64,000 nt of DNA from Apium graveolens (GCF_009905375.1 NC_133649.1:230124102-230188101), one strand, 5' to 3'; counted from the first letter of the stretch, positions 1-11,800 are shown. Made by a program: numbers and translations. The notes: generated by a model from the sequence alone, not told the origin.

Positions 1-2
1 CT

Positions 3-836
3 ATCAAGACCTTGGAGAATCAAATTGGCCAGATTGCCAATGCCTTGCTGAATCATTAACCTGGTTCACTACCTAGTGACACAGAAGTTCCAAGCAAGAA
101 GGAAGCAAAAGAGCAGGTTAAGGCAATTACATTGAGGTTTGGGAAGGTTGCAAATCTCGAAAAATCTCAAGTTTCGGAAGATGAAGCTGTGGCTGAGGAA
201 GAAGTGCAGAAGAAAGCAGAAGTGGAACCAAGGAAGACTACTGTGGAACACACTCCTCCCTAGGATAATACAGGAGAGAAACAGATCTATCCTCCACCTC
301 CTTTTCCTAAGAGGCTGCAGAAGAAAAAGTTGGATAAGCAGTTTGAGAAGTTTCTGGAGGTGTTCAAGAAACTTCATATCAACATACCATTCGCGAAAGC
401 TCTTGAACAGATGCCTAGTTATGCAAAGTTTATGAAAGGTACTCTCTCTCGAAAAGTGAAGCTTGATGACTTAGAGACCATTGCTCTCACAGAGGAATGC
501 AGTGTTGTTATGTAACAGAAGTTGCCTCTGAAGCTTAAAGATCCTGGAAGCTTTACTATTCCTTGTACCATCGGAAAAGTGTCATTTGACAAATGTTTAT
601 GTGACTTGGGAGCTAGCATCAATCTGATGCCTTTGTCTATCTTCAAGAAGTTAGACTTGCCTAATCCAAAGCCCACTTATATGTCCTTACAGTTGGCCGA
701 TCGCTCTATTACATATCCACGAGGCATTGTGGAGGATGTCTTGGTCAAGGTGGACAAACTCCTCTTTTCTGCTGATTTTGTAATTCTTGATTTCGAGGAG
801 GATAAGAAGATTCCCATAATCTTGGGAAGACCATAA
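3..836 (+). pseudogene. gag C-terminus and aspartic protease of element O (broken)
   Basis: A single reading frame starting at base 3 runs through the charged end of gag into the retroviral-type protease and is interrupted by stops near 60, near 260 and at 513-515. The protease part shows the catalytic DLGAS motif near 607-621, followed by [14 protein letters not shown], a flap-like stretch ([20 protein letters not shown]) and the closing IILGRP typical of plant Ty3/gypsy proteases. It would cleave the Gag-Pol polyprotein inside the virus-like particle. The frame ends at TAA 834-836, exactly where an internal deletion joins it to RT. The catalytic residues look intact, but the stops make it inactive as a polyprotein. 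Confidence 0.85.
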
Positions 837-1055
837 TCTCTAAAGACCATTCTTGACAGATTGGCTGGGCAAGAGTACTATTGTCTTCTGGATGGCTATT
901 CGGGTTATAATCAGATTTGTATCGCTCCAGAGGTTCAGGAAAAGACTACCTTCACTTATCCGTTTGTTATTTTTGCCTTCAGAAAAGTTTCTTTTGGGTT
1001 GTGTGGTGCACCTGCCATATTTCAGAGATGTATGATGGCTATCTTCTCTGACATG
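837..1055 (+). pseudogene. reverse transcriptase fragment of element O, 5' part of the split gene
   Basis: The fragment continues in the same frame as the protease and reads LDRLAGQEYYCLLDGYSGYN and then FGLCGAPAIFQRCMMAIFSDM, the central fingers and palm part of an Athila RT. Compared with element I, about 0.88 kb is missing between IILGRP of the protease and LDRLAG, which removes the whole N-terminal half of RT. The frame ends where the LTR of element I begins at 1056. The catalytic FMDD motif is on the other side of the insertion, at about 55510. Confidence 0.87.
1051..1055. repeat. target site duplication ACATG of element I, left copy
   Basis: ACATG directly precedes the first TG of the LTR at 1056 and is repeated at 55478-55482 directly after the terminal CA of the other LTR. 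Five bases is the normal target duplication for Ty3/gypsy integrases. Confidence 0.92.
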
Positions 1056-2502
1056 TGTTAGTCACTAAACACGTGCAAATAATACACGCAAGTTTACGCG
1101 TTTGCAAGTAATATAAAATCTTTTCTAGTTCTTTCCCGCAGAGACTAGCGTTGGTTAATTATGTAATTTACGCACTTAAGCAACAATGTATGATTATTAT
1201 TCAATGCTAAGATGATAACAATTTGGGTTGTTTATAACTAAGATTTAAACTAACAATTATAACTAAGAGAATATGATTGGTTGAATTAATATATGACAAA
1301 CATGGGATTCTAACTTCATTAAATACTTCATTCAATAGCCTTATTATTCTTAACCTTAGCATGCAATGGTGATGACACTAATCAGATAACACGAAACTGA
1401 TAAACGCCAACTTTCGTGGCACGAGTACCATACTACCAGACATCCACAAAAGAGATAGAAGCTGAATAGACACTAATTATATTGAGACCCTATATGTGTA
1501 TAGAATTTGACAACATAACGGTTTAAGCACAAGTTATCTATCATGATTACATAGGGCAAGTGAGATGGGTAAAATTACCTACGAATCATGCATAACAATA
1601 ACACATGAACCTATACTAGCATGGCAAGTTCTAAATCCTTAAATTCACTGTCACTTCATTAAGAATTAACACGCTATCTTACAAGTTCGCGACTCTTATA
1701 AGAAGAATAAACACAACCCATACTAGGTTATCATACAATCACCACACACTAAGGCATCGAAACAATTTAACTAAAGAAATCCATAAATAAATCCGCTAGA
1801 ACCCCATGATAACAATTAGCCCATAATCGGACTCATCATCAACGTAGGTTCCGATGAAAGCATGGTATAACAAACGTAGTCTTTATAACAAATAAATAAA
1901 ACCAAGTACGAAACAAGAGTAAAGGTTCACAAGTAAGAAAACTAGCATCCAAGTTACAACTTAAAACAAAGATTCACAAGTAAAAATAAGATCTTCTCCT
2001 TCTTCGTTGACTCATGCTAATACGGTCTTCTTACAGATCTCCTTGCGCTCTGGTACTTTTCTCTTATGAAAACGTTCTTATTTGAATATATATAGCAGCC
2101 CTAATCAATCTGGAAGTCTCCCAATTAGAATTGCATTAGAATCAGGATTCAAAACTTTCGCACCGGCGCTGCCGCGCGCAATCACAGCGCGGGCGTGCTG
2201 TCATTCTGGAATCCTGGCACGGGCGCGCGCTATCACAGCGCGGGTGTGCCGTCCTTCTGGAAAAAAACTCTGATATCATCTTTTTCCTTGCTGCTTCGAT
2301 CCGGCTTTCCACGAGCTTTTATTCCAACACCACCTTGACACCAAATTAGCACCAAAACAATGCTAATTCACCTGATTACCTAGATAATGCCTGAAATGCA
2401 AAAATACTAGAAAACACATTAAAACACTTAACAACTTGAGTACAAATGCATCAATTCAAAGCTTATTAGAGCATAATAAAGTGTCATAAATGCCACTCAA
2501 CA
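1056..2502 (-). repeat. 3' LTR of element I
   Basis: The plus strand begins TGTTAGTCACTAAACACG and ends CACTCAACA, and it aligns along its whole length with 54032-55477. Read on the minus strand it starts TGTTGAGTGG directly after a purine-rich tract, so this copy is the 3' LTR. It contains two units of a 51-bp GC-rich repeat at about 2160-2262. By eye the two LTRs differ by scattered substitutions, many of them C/T or G/A. Confidence 0.9.
2160..2262. repeat. GC-rich 51-bp tandem repeat inside the 3' LTR of I
   Basis: The string ATCACAGCGCGGG occurs at 2181 and again at 2232, exactly 51 bp apart, within a run of GCGCG-rich sequence that contrasts with the AT-rich surroundings. The same module recurs in the other LTR (about 55138-55238) and, as three units of the same period, in the pol-env spacer of I at 35813-35965. 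Confidence 0.8.
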
Positions 2503-2517
2503 TACCCCCAAACTTGA
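2503..2517 (-). promoter_or_regulatory. polypurine tract of element I
   Basis: On the minus strand the bases directly before the LTR read TCAAGTTTGGGGGTA. A G-run next to the 3' LTR is the usual plus-strand DNA primer site in gypsy elements. It fixes the orientation of I. Confidence 0.8.
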
Positions 2518-3720
2518 ATCGATGCTTGTCCTCAAGCATAAACAGACTCAAAGAACAAGAAACAAATATCCATGAATGCAACTATATGAATGCAACGATC
2601 CCAGTAGAATAACTCAACCACTCAACAAACAACCTATCAACAATTGCAGCTACTCGTATAAAGATCAATTAAATCATACAAACCAACGTACAAAACAGAG
2701 ACGTGCATGTGTGCAGATGCTTACAGATATACTATCGCAACTAGACCGACAATCATGACTCACTACTTATCGAAACAATCGCAAGTTTATAAATAGAATA
2801 AAAGCTAGACTCAAAATAATTCATAACACTTCAATTCTTATATTGGAGTTCTATACGGATTCATGCTTTTATTCACAACAAAACAACACAAGTATGTTTA
2901 TTTGATCGTGCAATGAGTGAGGTCCATAAAAGACTTGTACAATAGTACCCATGTAGCGAACGTTAGGTTAGCGGATCCCAGACTATAAAAGCCTTAGGTC
3001 ACTAGGCACAAAGTCCCCGAAGAACTTAATAACTCGAGTACTAAAGAGCCCACTCGTGATCAATTATACATAACACTTATTCTTTTTTTCTTTTTCTTTT
3101 TTTTTTCTTCTTTTTTTTTGCAACGAATTTCTGAATGAGTGTGTTTCGCTCCATCTCATTCAACCCTAGACTACTCATATAAATATGAGCCGACTACTAG
3201 CTATTTAACACCTAGCCACACAACTAGCAATGAAATCCAATTTTCTCCAATTTTAAATATCCATGTCTTTTAGAATTAAGAGAATATCCTAAATTCTAAC
3301 TATAAAAAAGTGATTACACCTCGACAAACAAATAAACCATGACTATGATCTCGCACTTTAGCAACCTATAAGACTTAGTGAAATACAAGTGTCTCCAGCA
3401 TGCGAATCAACTTAATACGACTTAACATCTCTAAACACGACATTACTACACTAACATCAATATCACAAGTCAAATGGAAAAATTATCTAAAGGATCATGT
3501 TATAATGCAAATGCATGAAAACTATATGAACAAAATAACATAAAACTATCAAAAATAAATAAATAAACTATATGGAAAAATATGCAAACTATATGAACTA
3601 AACTATCATGAACATGCAACTATATGAGACTCACACAAAACATATTCCTTCAACTACTACCCCCAAACTTAAAATATTCATTGTCCTTAGTGAAGGTAAT
3701 AGTAAGGAATTCAGGCATAC
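2518..3720 (-). other. non-coding 3' region of element I between env-like ORF and polypurine tract
   Basis: About 1.2 kb of AT-rich sequence with no supported ORF. It includes a pyrimidine-rich stretch at about 3080-3119. The part around 3120-3720 is homologous, in reverse orientation, to 59434-60037 of element O; both contain the string GAGCGAAACACACTCATTC on the coding strand. I see no further gene here. Confidence 0.7.
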
Positions 3721-3900
3721 CTAATCAGAATCAAGCTCCTCACCCTCAACGGGTGGAGTGTCAGGTGTGTCCGGAGGCGGATACATGAAATCCTCACCAA
3801 AAACTGGCCACTGAATATCAACACTGGTGGCTCTGAAAGCTGTCCCAAGTGTCTGGGTGAGATCACGTGCGAACCTGCTATGGATGTCATGCATCGCATC
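3721..3900 (-). pseudogene. 3' end of the env-like ORF of element I
   Basis: This is the last part of the post-pol ORF, separated from its 5' part (34497-35541) by chromovirus G2. The minus strand ends with a proline- and acid-rich tail and the stop TAG at 3721-3723, matching the tail ...GDDPDSE-stop of the homologous ORF in element O at 59431-59433. The sequence next to the insertion (GATGCGATGCATGA on the coding strand) continues the codons that stop at 34497 on the other side. Confidence 0.78.
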
Positions 3901-5856
3901 TATAAGAACCCCAAAACAATTTTGGACTTTTTGTAATTCTTATGAATAGTAATTTTGCTGATTAAGGAAATTTTTCACGCCACACTATGTAGGAGTTCTT
4001 TTATTGATATTCTGAGATCTTATTAGTACTCCATAAAGTATATGAGTGTATGTAAAGATCGTCAGAATCCAAATTCGAACACTTTGATTTTTCCCGAAAA
4101 TCCACCAGATACCGAAAGAATTGAGTATAAGGTAACATGATTAAAAGGATTTACATTTAAGAATTATAAGAGAGGATCATAAAAGAAATATAAAATATTG
4201 AGAAAGGTTATGGGAACCCAAGTAATAAGATCCCGGATATGATCCCTCAAACGACGAACGAGAACGAAAGGTAAGCGAACCGTTTAACAGATAAGCGGTC
4301 ATTAGCCAAGTAATTAAGGTTTAATCAAAGAGGTTAGTGGATGATGATGTTATCACACCACAAGGAGAAGACATGTGTTGAAAGATGACACAGTTATGAT
4401 GATATAAGCATGACAAGTAGATTTGTTTTGTTGGATGATTATTGGCCAAATATAATTTACCATGGTAAATTCTAAAAAGTAGCCATGCCAAAAAGGGAAA
4501 GCAAGCAACCAAAAAATCATAACACAAAAAAAAAGAAGTTGACTTTGCTTTCCAAGAACAAAGCTCTCGGCCTCTTTGCTGTTAAGGAAGAAAATTTTGC
4601 AAACTCCAAGCTCCACTTCATAATCAAACTCCAAGGTAATTATGTAAGCTTTCCTATGATTAGATAAGTATATCCTAGGATTTTAAGCTTCTAATTCCTT
4701 GTAAATATCTTCCAATAAATCAAGGTAGGAGATGGTAAATAGTAATTTCTTGAAACTAAATTGTGTTCTTGATTTCTTTGAAAGATCAAGCTTGTAGGAG
4801 GTTAGATCAAGGCTCCTTGAGGCTTCCTAGCTACTTATCACTCACCAAGGAAGGTAAAACCTCATACCCTAGCTTTACTTTTGAGTATTTAGGAGTGGTT
4901 TTGATTGATATAGTATATGAGAAGCATGATTCTTGTTTGTTTAAAGTTTGGTTGGATTTGTGGTGATTTTGGGTTATGAATCTTGGTTGTTGGTTAATAA
5001 ATCTTAAGTATAGTTAGTAGCTCATGTTTGTGATTGAATGAGTTGGAAAATGTTGAGGTTATGGACTGATGTGATAAGTTTTAGATGAATTTGGTTTGTA
5101 TTGATTGATATGAGTTGGTTTGTGGTTAATTGGAGTAGTATAAACATTGGTAATCGCATAAACATAGCCGTCGTAATGCCATTTTTCATTCAATTGCTTG
5201 TACTTAGTATTCGGGACGGAAAGCTCACTGACCAATCTCTAACTTTACAATTTGTATCTAGATCATGTCGTAAGCTTCGTTTTGGTATGTGATTCACTTG
5301 GATCCGATGTACAGTTTAGGAGAAACGACCGTTTTAAGTAACGACGTTTCGCGAGCGAACCATTACCCCTCGCTTTACTTTGAAACCTTGATTAAGGTCC
5401 TTAAATGACTAATTGGAGTACGAAATAATTATGTAAGATTAATTAGTCAGTTTGTAGAGTATTCACAAAAGAGTCTCCTTAAAATTTGTAACAATTAATT
5501 TATTAAAATTAGTGGAGCCGAGGGTACGCGAGCGATTAACGCAAATCGTTAAGCGTATAAGCGACCGTTTGGGTATGAGTGAGTTTTGACTAGTTTCTTA
5601 AGCGAGCGTGGTCTAAATCCGACTTATGTTGTTGTTTATAGGTTATCGGACCCACTCTAAGCTTAAGTCTACCCCGGAATGCTCAGGAAAGTTTTCTACC
5701 CGTATAACTGTTGTTGTGATGTATATATGTATATGCATTATCTTATGATAAGTGCATGATTGTAATTAGCAAATCTTATGATATATTGGAGCATGTGGAT
5801 ATGACATATATGCATGCCTGTTTCATAATCTTTATATCTCATTATTTATTCAATTG
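3901..5856 (+). repeat. 5' LTR of G2, left half
   Basis: The sequence begins TATAAGAACCCC, a decayed form of the TGTAATAACCCC start seen at 30556, and aligns with the 3' LTR up to the copia insertion. Short ORFs inside it (for example around 4353-4634) also occur in the other LTR copies and have no protein character, so I do not call them genes. Confidence 0.85.
5852..5856. repeat. target site duplication AATTG of C1, left copy
   Basis: AATTG precedes the LTR start TGTTAGTCCC at 5857 and is repeated at 23007-23011 after the terminal CACAACA. The uninterrupted site CAATTGTTATAAACTG is visible in the 3' LTR of G2 near 32516. Confidence 0.95.
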
Positions 5857-6854
5857 TGTTAGTCCCTAACAATGCAACAAGAATTATAGAAGGGGGGTTA
5901 AATGGAATTCGTAAAACTTTTTCTTGGTTTTAAAAGTGTTCTAACTTAAAATATATATCTGTGTGAATTGATTTACAAAGTGCGGAATAATAACTTGGAA
6001 TGAATCAAAAAATAAGTAATAAAAACACAAGTCTTTAAAAACTTTCTGGTGGATCTGAATGTATCCACCAGAGATATATATTATATCAAGAGAACTCTGT
6101 GTAACAAGATTTGCTCACAACTTCTTACAAATATGAATAACTAAGTTTACAGAGAAATGCTAAGAATACAGCTTACAAATGTTTCTCTGAGAATTTTCTT
6201 GCTTAGTGTTCTTGTTGTTCTATTTGCTACTTCTTGGTTTATATATCACCACGATTACAAAGTAATAAGACAAGATAATAAAACAAAAACCTATCAAGTC
6301 TAATACTATGCTGCTTCATTACTCTATTCCAGCATCTATGAATATCTTCATAATAACCCAGTTGAATAGGCTTCCACATTCCTTTTTCATACACTCGACG
6401 CATGTGACTGTGTTGTCACTGTCAACTGATGTTTGAATTGATTATCCTTCGGGTACATGATCATCCGTCGGGTTGCCTAGTTGATCATCCGTCGAGTGGC
6501 ATTATTGTTTATCCGTCGGGTAGCAATCTGGCACTTGAATTCATTTCATTTATACAGAATTACAAGACATCTTCTATGTACAATTAATCAACCTATTCTG
6601 CATATCTAATTAAAGTCAACATGACTTGAGAGCTACTACAGAATCTAAAAAAGGTGTATGCAGAAATGTTCTACAGACTCATTATTACATAAGCTACTCA
6701 CTCGATGGATAATTGATTATCATCCGTCGGGACTATATTGAGTCATCCGTCGGGACTATATTCCTTATCCGTCGAGTGCTACATTTTTCACTAAGTAAAA
6801 TCTATTAAGGTATTTTGTTAATGAAATCATCAAGTACACAACATATTCACAAAA
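5857..6854 (-). repeat. 3' LTR of C1
   Basis: The sequence aligns with 21972-23006, beginning TGTTAGTCCCTAAC and ending TTCACAAAA (CACAACA in the other copy). It is 37 bp shorter, mainly because it lacks a stretch present at about 22476-22508. It contains two clusters of the ATCCGTCGRG motif. Most differences between the LTRs are transitions. Confidence 0.92.
6443..6777. repeat. two clusters of the ATCCGTCGAG-type motif in the 3' LTR of C1
   Basis: Copies lie at about 6443, 6461, 6485 and 6510 (all reading ATCCNTCGRG on the plus strand), then at 6700 (complement, ACTCGATGGAT), 6721, 6743 and 6765. Spacing is irregular, at 11-25 bp, so this is not a simple tandem repeat. The same arrangement is kept in the 5' LTR at 22594-22673 and 22852-22929. 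Confidence 0.88.
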
Positions 6855-6867
6855 ATCTCCCCCAATT
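6855..6867 (-). promoter_or_regulatory. polypurine tract of C1
   Basis: The minus strand reads TTGGGGGAGAT directly before the LTR, the normal position of a copia polypurine tract. It fixes the element on the minus strand. Confidence 0.85.
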
Positions 6868-7086
6868 TATGTCTACTGGAATTGTATCCATAAATTAAGA
6901 GAAACTTGATGATAACAAAACACCCTAAACATACAACTTTAAAAGTAAGTTAAAAAACTGTAAAGTGCTTCAAATGACAAAATGTACAAAGATTAGCTCA
7001 CAGTCTTTTTCAAGATGCTCCTCTAGCCTAAACAGATTTATCTAGTTCCTTGAAGGTCTGGATCTCTTTCCAAGCTTTCTGTTGTT

Positions 7087-10000
7087 TTATTCTATCTGAT
7101 TTTGGAGCTGTCTGTGGAATTCCAGTTCATCATATTCTGAGAGATTTAGCTTTTGTTGGATCTCCAAAAGAGTCTCATTTCTAGAGATGCTCAATTGGTC
7201 TTCTAATCTGAAAAATCTTCTAACTGCTTTGTCATCCATGAACTTCATCAGCCAGTAGGGCCTTAGATGCACTCTACTTCCTATGTAAGGAATAGTTAGA
7301 GTCTTTGGGAGTGCATTTTTAGCTCTAATACTCCTCAGTTCTTCAATCTTCTTTAGAACCATTCTTCTTACAGTTACATTGAAACCAAAGTTCTTCTTGA
7401 AAGATGAATAAACTTTTATCAACACAGATTGGCTTTCTTAAGGATCCTGTGAAGTGGCCATTGAATCTCCTTTCCTCCCTTGTACTTGAAAACTAACTTT
7501 TCAGGTAGATTTCTGTAAGCATCAATCCCTCTAACTTCTACCAGTTCATCTAGATAGAGGTTTAGGTCAGAGAATTCATTGATGTCACATAAGTACAAGT
7601 AATCTCCCTTGTTGACTTTAGATGATTTGAGAGGTGACAGCTTCACTTTCTTGACTGCTCTTGACTTTGTTCTCTTTGTCTTGTTAAGGATTGGCAAATT
7701 GAAGTCAGGAATTGGTAGACTCTCCCAGTCTATTGGTTCATCCTTAGGCACAATAGGTTCACCATGAATATTCCTGTAAGGATCCACCACCTTAATGTCT
7801 TCAAATACCACTGAGGGTTTTGGTGCTTGAGTTGTAGTTGGAGTGGATTCCTTGGGAAACTGATCCTCCAATTCCTTACCAACAAAGTTCAATTTCCTGG
7901 CCAATTCCTTGTATCTTTGAGATTTCTTCTGTTGTGGTTCAACTTGCTTCTTTGGATCTTGAGATTCAGTGATTTCAGATGGCTGAGTAGGAATTTGTTG
8001 TGTTGGTTTCACAGCTTGTGGCTTGGCCAAGATAGCAGCTTGCTCTTTCTTTTGTTTAGCCTTTTTAGCATCTAGAGCAGCTTGCTTTTTTTCTTGCTAC
8101 AATCTTGCCTTTTCTTCTCTCTTTGCTTCAGCAAATTGAGGATGTCCAGCCACCACACAAATTTCTTTACCATTCCTGAAAATTTTAGCAATTCTCCTTT
8201 TTAAAGCTGAATCAGCTGGATCCTTGTAGAAGGCAATGGATCTTGACAACAGTTTCTTCTCATCAGGCTTAGGTGTCTCATACACTGTGTCCAAAGGGTT
8301 CTTTAGTGAGGTTCTTGGATAATTCACCCTTGGCTTCAAAAGTACTATAGCCTTTGGAGATTTGATGCAGGATGGTTGTCCTCTTTCCAGATAGTTCATG
8401 CTCATTTCATTCACAGAGATTTTCCTGACTTGAGAGTGATGAATGGATGACTTTTCTGGCTTCTTTGCTAGCCCACACTTCTTCTGAATGTCCTCATCAA
8501 TCTTCTCCCAGTTGATTGGCTTCAACTGCTCCTTTTCAGCTGCTCTTAAATTGGTTGCTGCTTCATTTATCAGATCAATGCTATCTTTGGCTGGTGGCTT
8601 GGTGAAAGTAATTGAAGGCACAATTACTTTGCTAACTTCAATATTGAGCACTTTTTGCTCCCCCTCACTCTTAGAATTCTCTTTCTCCCCCTTTTTGTTA
8701 TTAGTAAGTGGAGTAGAGGAGGTCTATGCAGCCACTAGTTTTTGAAGCAAGTCTGTTTGTTGTGCTTAGTGTAGATGAATTGCTGTTAGAGATGCTTCCA
8801 TTGCTGACATTCTTGTATCTAAGGCATCTATCTTTGAGGTAAGATCAGAATTTTTCCTGAGTTGTCTCTTGATGTCAAGCATTGTAGCTTCTGGAAGTTT
8901 AAAGTCCATCTTATCGGAAATGGCCTTTTTCATCTCATCAATATCACCTTTGATTGTGTTGACATCTCGAGCATGTTGAAAACCTTGAATTTGTTATAGT
9001 TGCAGAGAAGCAAGATGTGCTTGAAGGAGCTTTTTGGTATTGGCATTTGTGGTGGTTTGAAGAGCAGAATTTGTTTGATTTATTAGTTGAATCAGGGTTT
9101 TCTTGAAGTAGTATTCATCATATTGTTTTGAAAATGCCCAAGATGGCATGCTTGATCTTGAACTAGAGCCTACTTCTCCCCCTATATCCAATGGCTCTTC
9201 TTCACTATCTCCACCTTCACCTCCAAAGAACTCTTCTGAACCACCAGTCTCATAATCAACATCACCAGCTGTAGAGGGCAAAGCTGTGATGGCATCCTTA
9301 GCCCTTAGCATTAACTGTATGGTGTGCACCAAGTTAAGCATCCTTTCTGCATTGTCATTTCCCTGTTCAGCTAGAAGTTGATATGATGGAACAGGGTGAC
9401 TAAATGTCTCAGCATCAAGGGAGGTGGAATCTATAACAGCTTGAGGTTGCTGAGATAGTCCCTCCCTGTCTGCATCCTAGACATTCATTAACTCACTTGC
9501 AATGACATCCATCCTTATAGCTCCTGTACCTGCATTTCTCTCATAATCTCTCTTTTGTTGCATCAAGGTCTCACCTTGGATCCCCGCCCTCACACCCTCA
9601 CCTTTACCATCTAAGGTGGGACTCCACACACTCTCTTTTGTCAATCCTGAAGAACTGGATTGCATATTTTCACTCTTTTCCTCTCCTTTTTCCTGGGAGC
9701 AACCCAGACTCTCACTCATAACACTCTCTTCCCTCAATCGTAGAAGTGATTGTACTACCACTAAGTCTTCTGCACTTGAAATAATTGATGAAATTTAAAG
9801 CTGTGTAGAGACACTCGACGAATGAGGGATATCCGTCGGGTTAGCAGTTTGACTATCCGATGGATAACTGCTGTTAAGCTTATCCATCGGGATACAATCA
9901 CTACTCGACGGATTAACAATATCCATCGAGAGAGTAGGAATAAATGAGTTAGGAGTGGAAACTATTGTGGACTCTGTGCAGATTGATGAAAATTTTGGCA

Positions 10001-11578
10001 CAGATGTCTTAACAGTTCCTGAAAGAATTGGCAAGTGAGTCAACCAATCATCCAAAAGATGATGCCCACTTGCACTAGATTTTAGCTTCCCCAACAAAGT
10101 TAAAGAAGGGGAATCAGGAATTGATGTGTTGATCATATCTACATCTAGAGAGTTTGTGGGAGAATTTGGTGTTTGAGGTGCTTCTATAACTAAAGATTTT
10201 GGCTGTGACTCCACATTTATTGGAGCCACATCAAGCTGACTTTGAGAAGGTGCAGTGACTATGTCTTTAGTACCAATTTGCACAGTGTGTGAACCCTGTG
10301 TATCCCCAAGGGTTTTGGTTTCTTCTTTCTTGTATAGGTTTGGGGTGAGCTTGTGTCCCTTACCCTTTTGGCCTGTGCTCTTGGCTGAGAGCTTTGTTTA
10401 ATAGTCACATCCTTTTGGGAGGATGCAACTAACAATGAGCTAATTTCCTTATTAAGCACTGCAGTCTGCTGGGAAACTGTAGTGTGGCTAGGCTGGGAAA
10501 CACTCACCTCTCCAACCTTATCCTTAGGGTTTCTTTTATGTTCACCCTATCCCTCACCTAGCTTACCCACCTTCACACTTCCCTCTTTAGATTTGGTGGA
10601 TTTTGTAACTGGTATCTTTTGAGAGATACCAGAGGGGGCTTTCTTTGACTTGGATTTGGAAATTTTAGATGGTTTGGAAGTTTGGGTAGGCAACTGTTGG
10701 GTCATTGACACAGTTTCCATAGCTACACTAGAATGCAAATAAATTTTTGAGGTTGGAATAATAGGAACAGATGAACTTACCTCACTTACCTGAGGTGCTT
10801 CTATTACATGGAAATAGAAGAGTGGCACCTCTTTGTGATGGTTTGCCCTGTTCAAATCTGCAATAATCCTTCTCCCTTGAACCCAATAATCTAATTTGTT
10901 GGTTGGGTTCTCAAGCATAATTCCCTCAGAGAGGTAGTTAGCTAATATCATGAAAAATCTAGCATAGTAAACATTTTTGCCCCTCTTATTTAACTCACCT
11001 AACTTAAACCCCAACTCAAATAAAACAAGATCACTAAAGTTAAAGTACTTATCAGTTACTAGCATGTAAAGCATGTTAAGCATTGAGATATTGACAGAAT
11101 CAAAATTACTGATTTTACCAGAAAAGATCTTAGTAACTACATCACATAGATAACTCCATTCTTTCCTAAGACCCAATCTCCTAATTTCACTTAACTTAGA
11201 AGTATGGACTGCATAGTTCATGGAGTTAAGCATATTAACAATGTCAGTGTCTGTGTGTGGTGAATTTACAGTATTATCAGGAATCTTGAAACATGCTTTA
11301 ACAACATCACTATTGATACAAAATTCCTTACCTTTAATAGTGAGTGTGATGGTCTTATCAGTTGAGTTATACACAGTAGTTGACCACATTTCTTCAACAA
11401 CCTCACAGAAGATGGTGGGTGATTCCAGCATGGCATACTTAAGTTTGCAGTTCTTCAAAAAATCCATCATTTTATGGTAGTCACCAGATTGTTGAATCCC
11501 CTTATTTACTAGAGCCGTGAAGTTGTTCTTCTCATAGATGAATCCAGTTTGTGACATGATCTTGACTACTGGTGCCAT
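7087..11578 (-). pseudogene. post-pol ORF (env-like) of C1, about 1,490 codons, broken
   Basis: The frame starts at ATG 11578 (MAPVVKIMSQTGF) and runs 343 codons before the first stop. It continues in the same frame to about 10259, shifts frame near 10280, stays in that frame with several stops to 7419, and shifts again for the last 112 codons. Residues 1 to about 265 look like a compact globular domain (LRKEWSYLCDVVTKIFSGKI, NMLYMLVTDKYFNF, YYARFFMILANYLSEG). The middle is Ser/Thr/Pro-rich and low in complexity, the next part has coiled-coil character, and the C-terminus is basic. I see no clear signal peptide or membrane segment, so 'env-like' reflects only position in SIRE elements. It is homologous to 60345-64000. 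Function is unknown. Confidence 0.8.
9815..9929 (-). repeat. three consecutive inverted-repeat hairpins made of the ATCCGTCGAG motif, within the post-pol ORF of C1
   Basis: The stems are 9905-9913 with 9921-9929 (one G-U type pair), 9857-9867 with 9880-9890 (11 bp, fully paired: CCGATGGATAA with TTATCCATCGG, 12-base loop) and 9815-9823 with 9831-9839 (one mismatch, one G-U). The homologous block in C2 (61997-62111) has the same three hairpins with differently spelled stems. Confidence 0.88.
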
Positions 11579-11690
11579 TGTTAGAGAGTGGAAATTGCAG
11601 AGATAGAGATGATAATTGCTTTTGAGAAAGAGAGAATTTTGAGCAGATGATTTGAAAATGATAAAAGAAAAGTAATGAAAGTGAATTAAG

Positions 11691-11698
11691 CTTTTATA
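11691..11698 (-). promoter_or_regulatory. putative internal TATA box for the post-pol ORF of C1
   Basis: The minus strand reads AGTATAAAAGC, with TATAAAAG ending 113 bp before the ATG at 11578. The second SIRE-like element has AGTATAAAAGC at 60237-60247, about 100 bp before the homologous ATG. Plant TATA boxes act about 30 bp upstream of a transcription start, which would leave a leader of some 70-80 nt. The match is direct; promoter function is inferred. Confidence 0.55.
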
Positions 11699-11800
11699 CT
11701 ATCTAAAAAATAACTGTAAAAAATAATAAAGTAAAATAAAGTAACCAATAAGAATTGCCCAAAATAGTCGTTTAAAAATAAACTGTAAAATTCTTTCAAT

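Larger units (their letters stand above)
1..1055 (+). mobile_element. Element O, left segment: Athila-like Ty3/gypsy retrotransposon
   Basis: This is the left visible part of the outermost element. It reads on the plus strand as gag C-terminus, aspartic protease and part of reverse transcriptase, and stops inside the RT codons for ...IFSDM. The same RT resumes at 55483 with M-I-G-stop-N-V-E, so the gene is split by element I. The 5 bases ACATG flank the intruder on both sides. The lineage is inferred from Athila-type RT wording (RCMMAIFSDM, VFMDDFSVFG) and from the env-like ORF after pol. The 5' LTR and most of gag lie outside the window. Confidence 0.88.

Noticed and set aside
2082..2273. 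63-codon Arg/Ala-rich ORF repeated at 55060-55326
   Set aside because: Product of the GC-rich 51-bp repeat in the LTR of I; not conserved as protein.
3080..3120. Poly-T/C run as a possible terminator or SINE tail
   Set aside because: It lies within the non-coding 3' region of element I, with no flanking duplication and no SINE promoter boxes seen.
5101..5292. Hydrophobic 63-codon ORF and others in 4321-5292 that could look like small membrane proteins
   Set aside because: They are in the G2 5' LTR, have diverged copies in the 3' LTR (31385-31974), and show changes that do not respect a reading frame.
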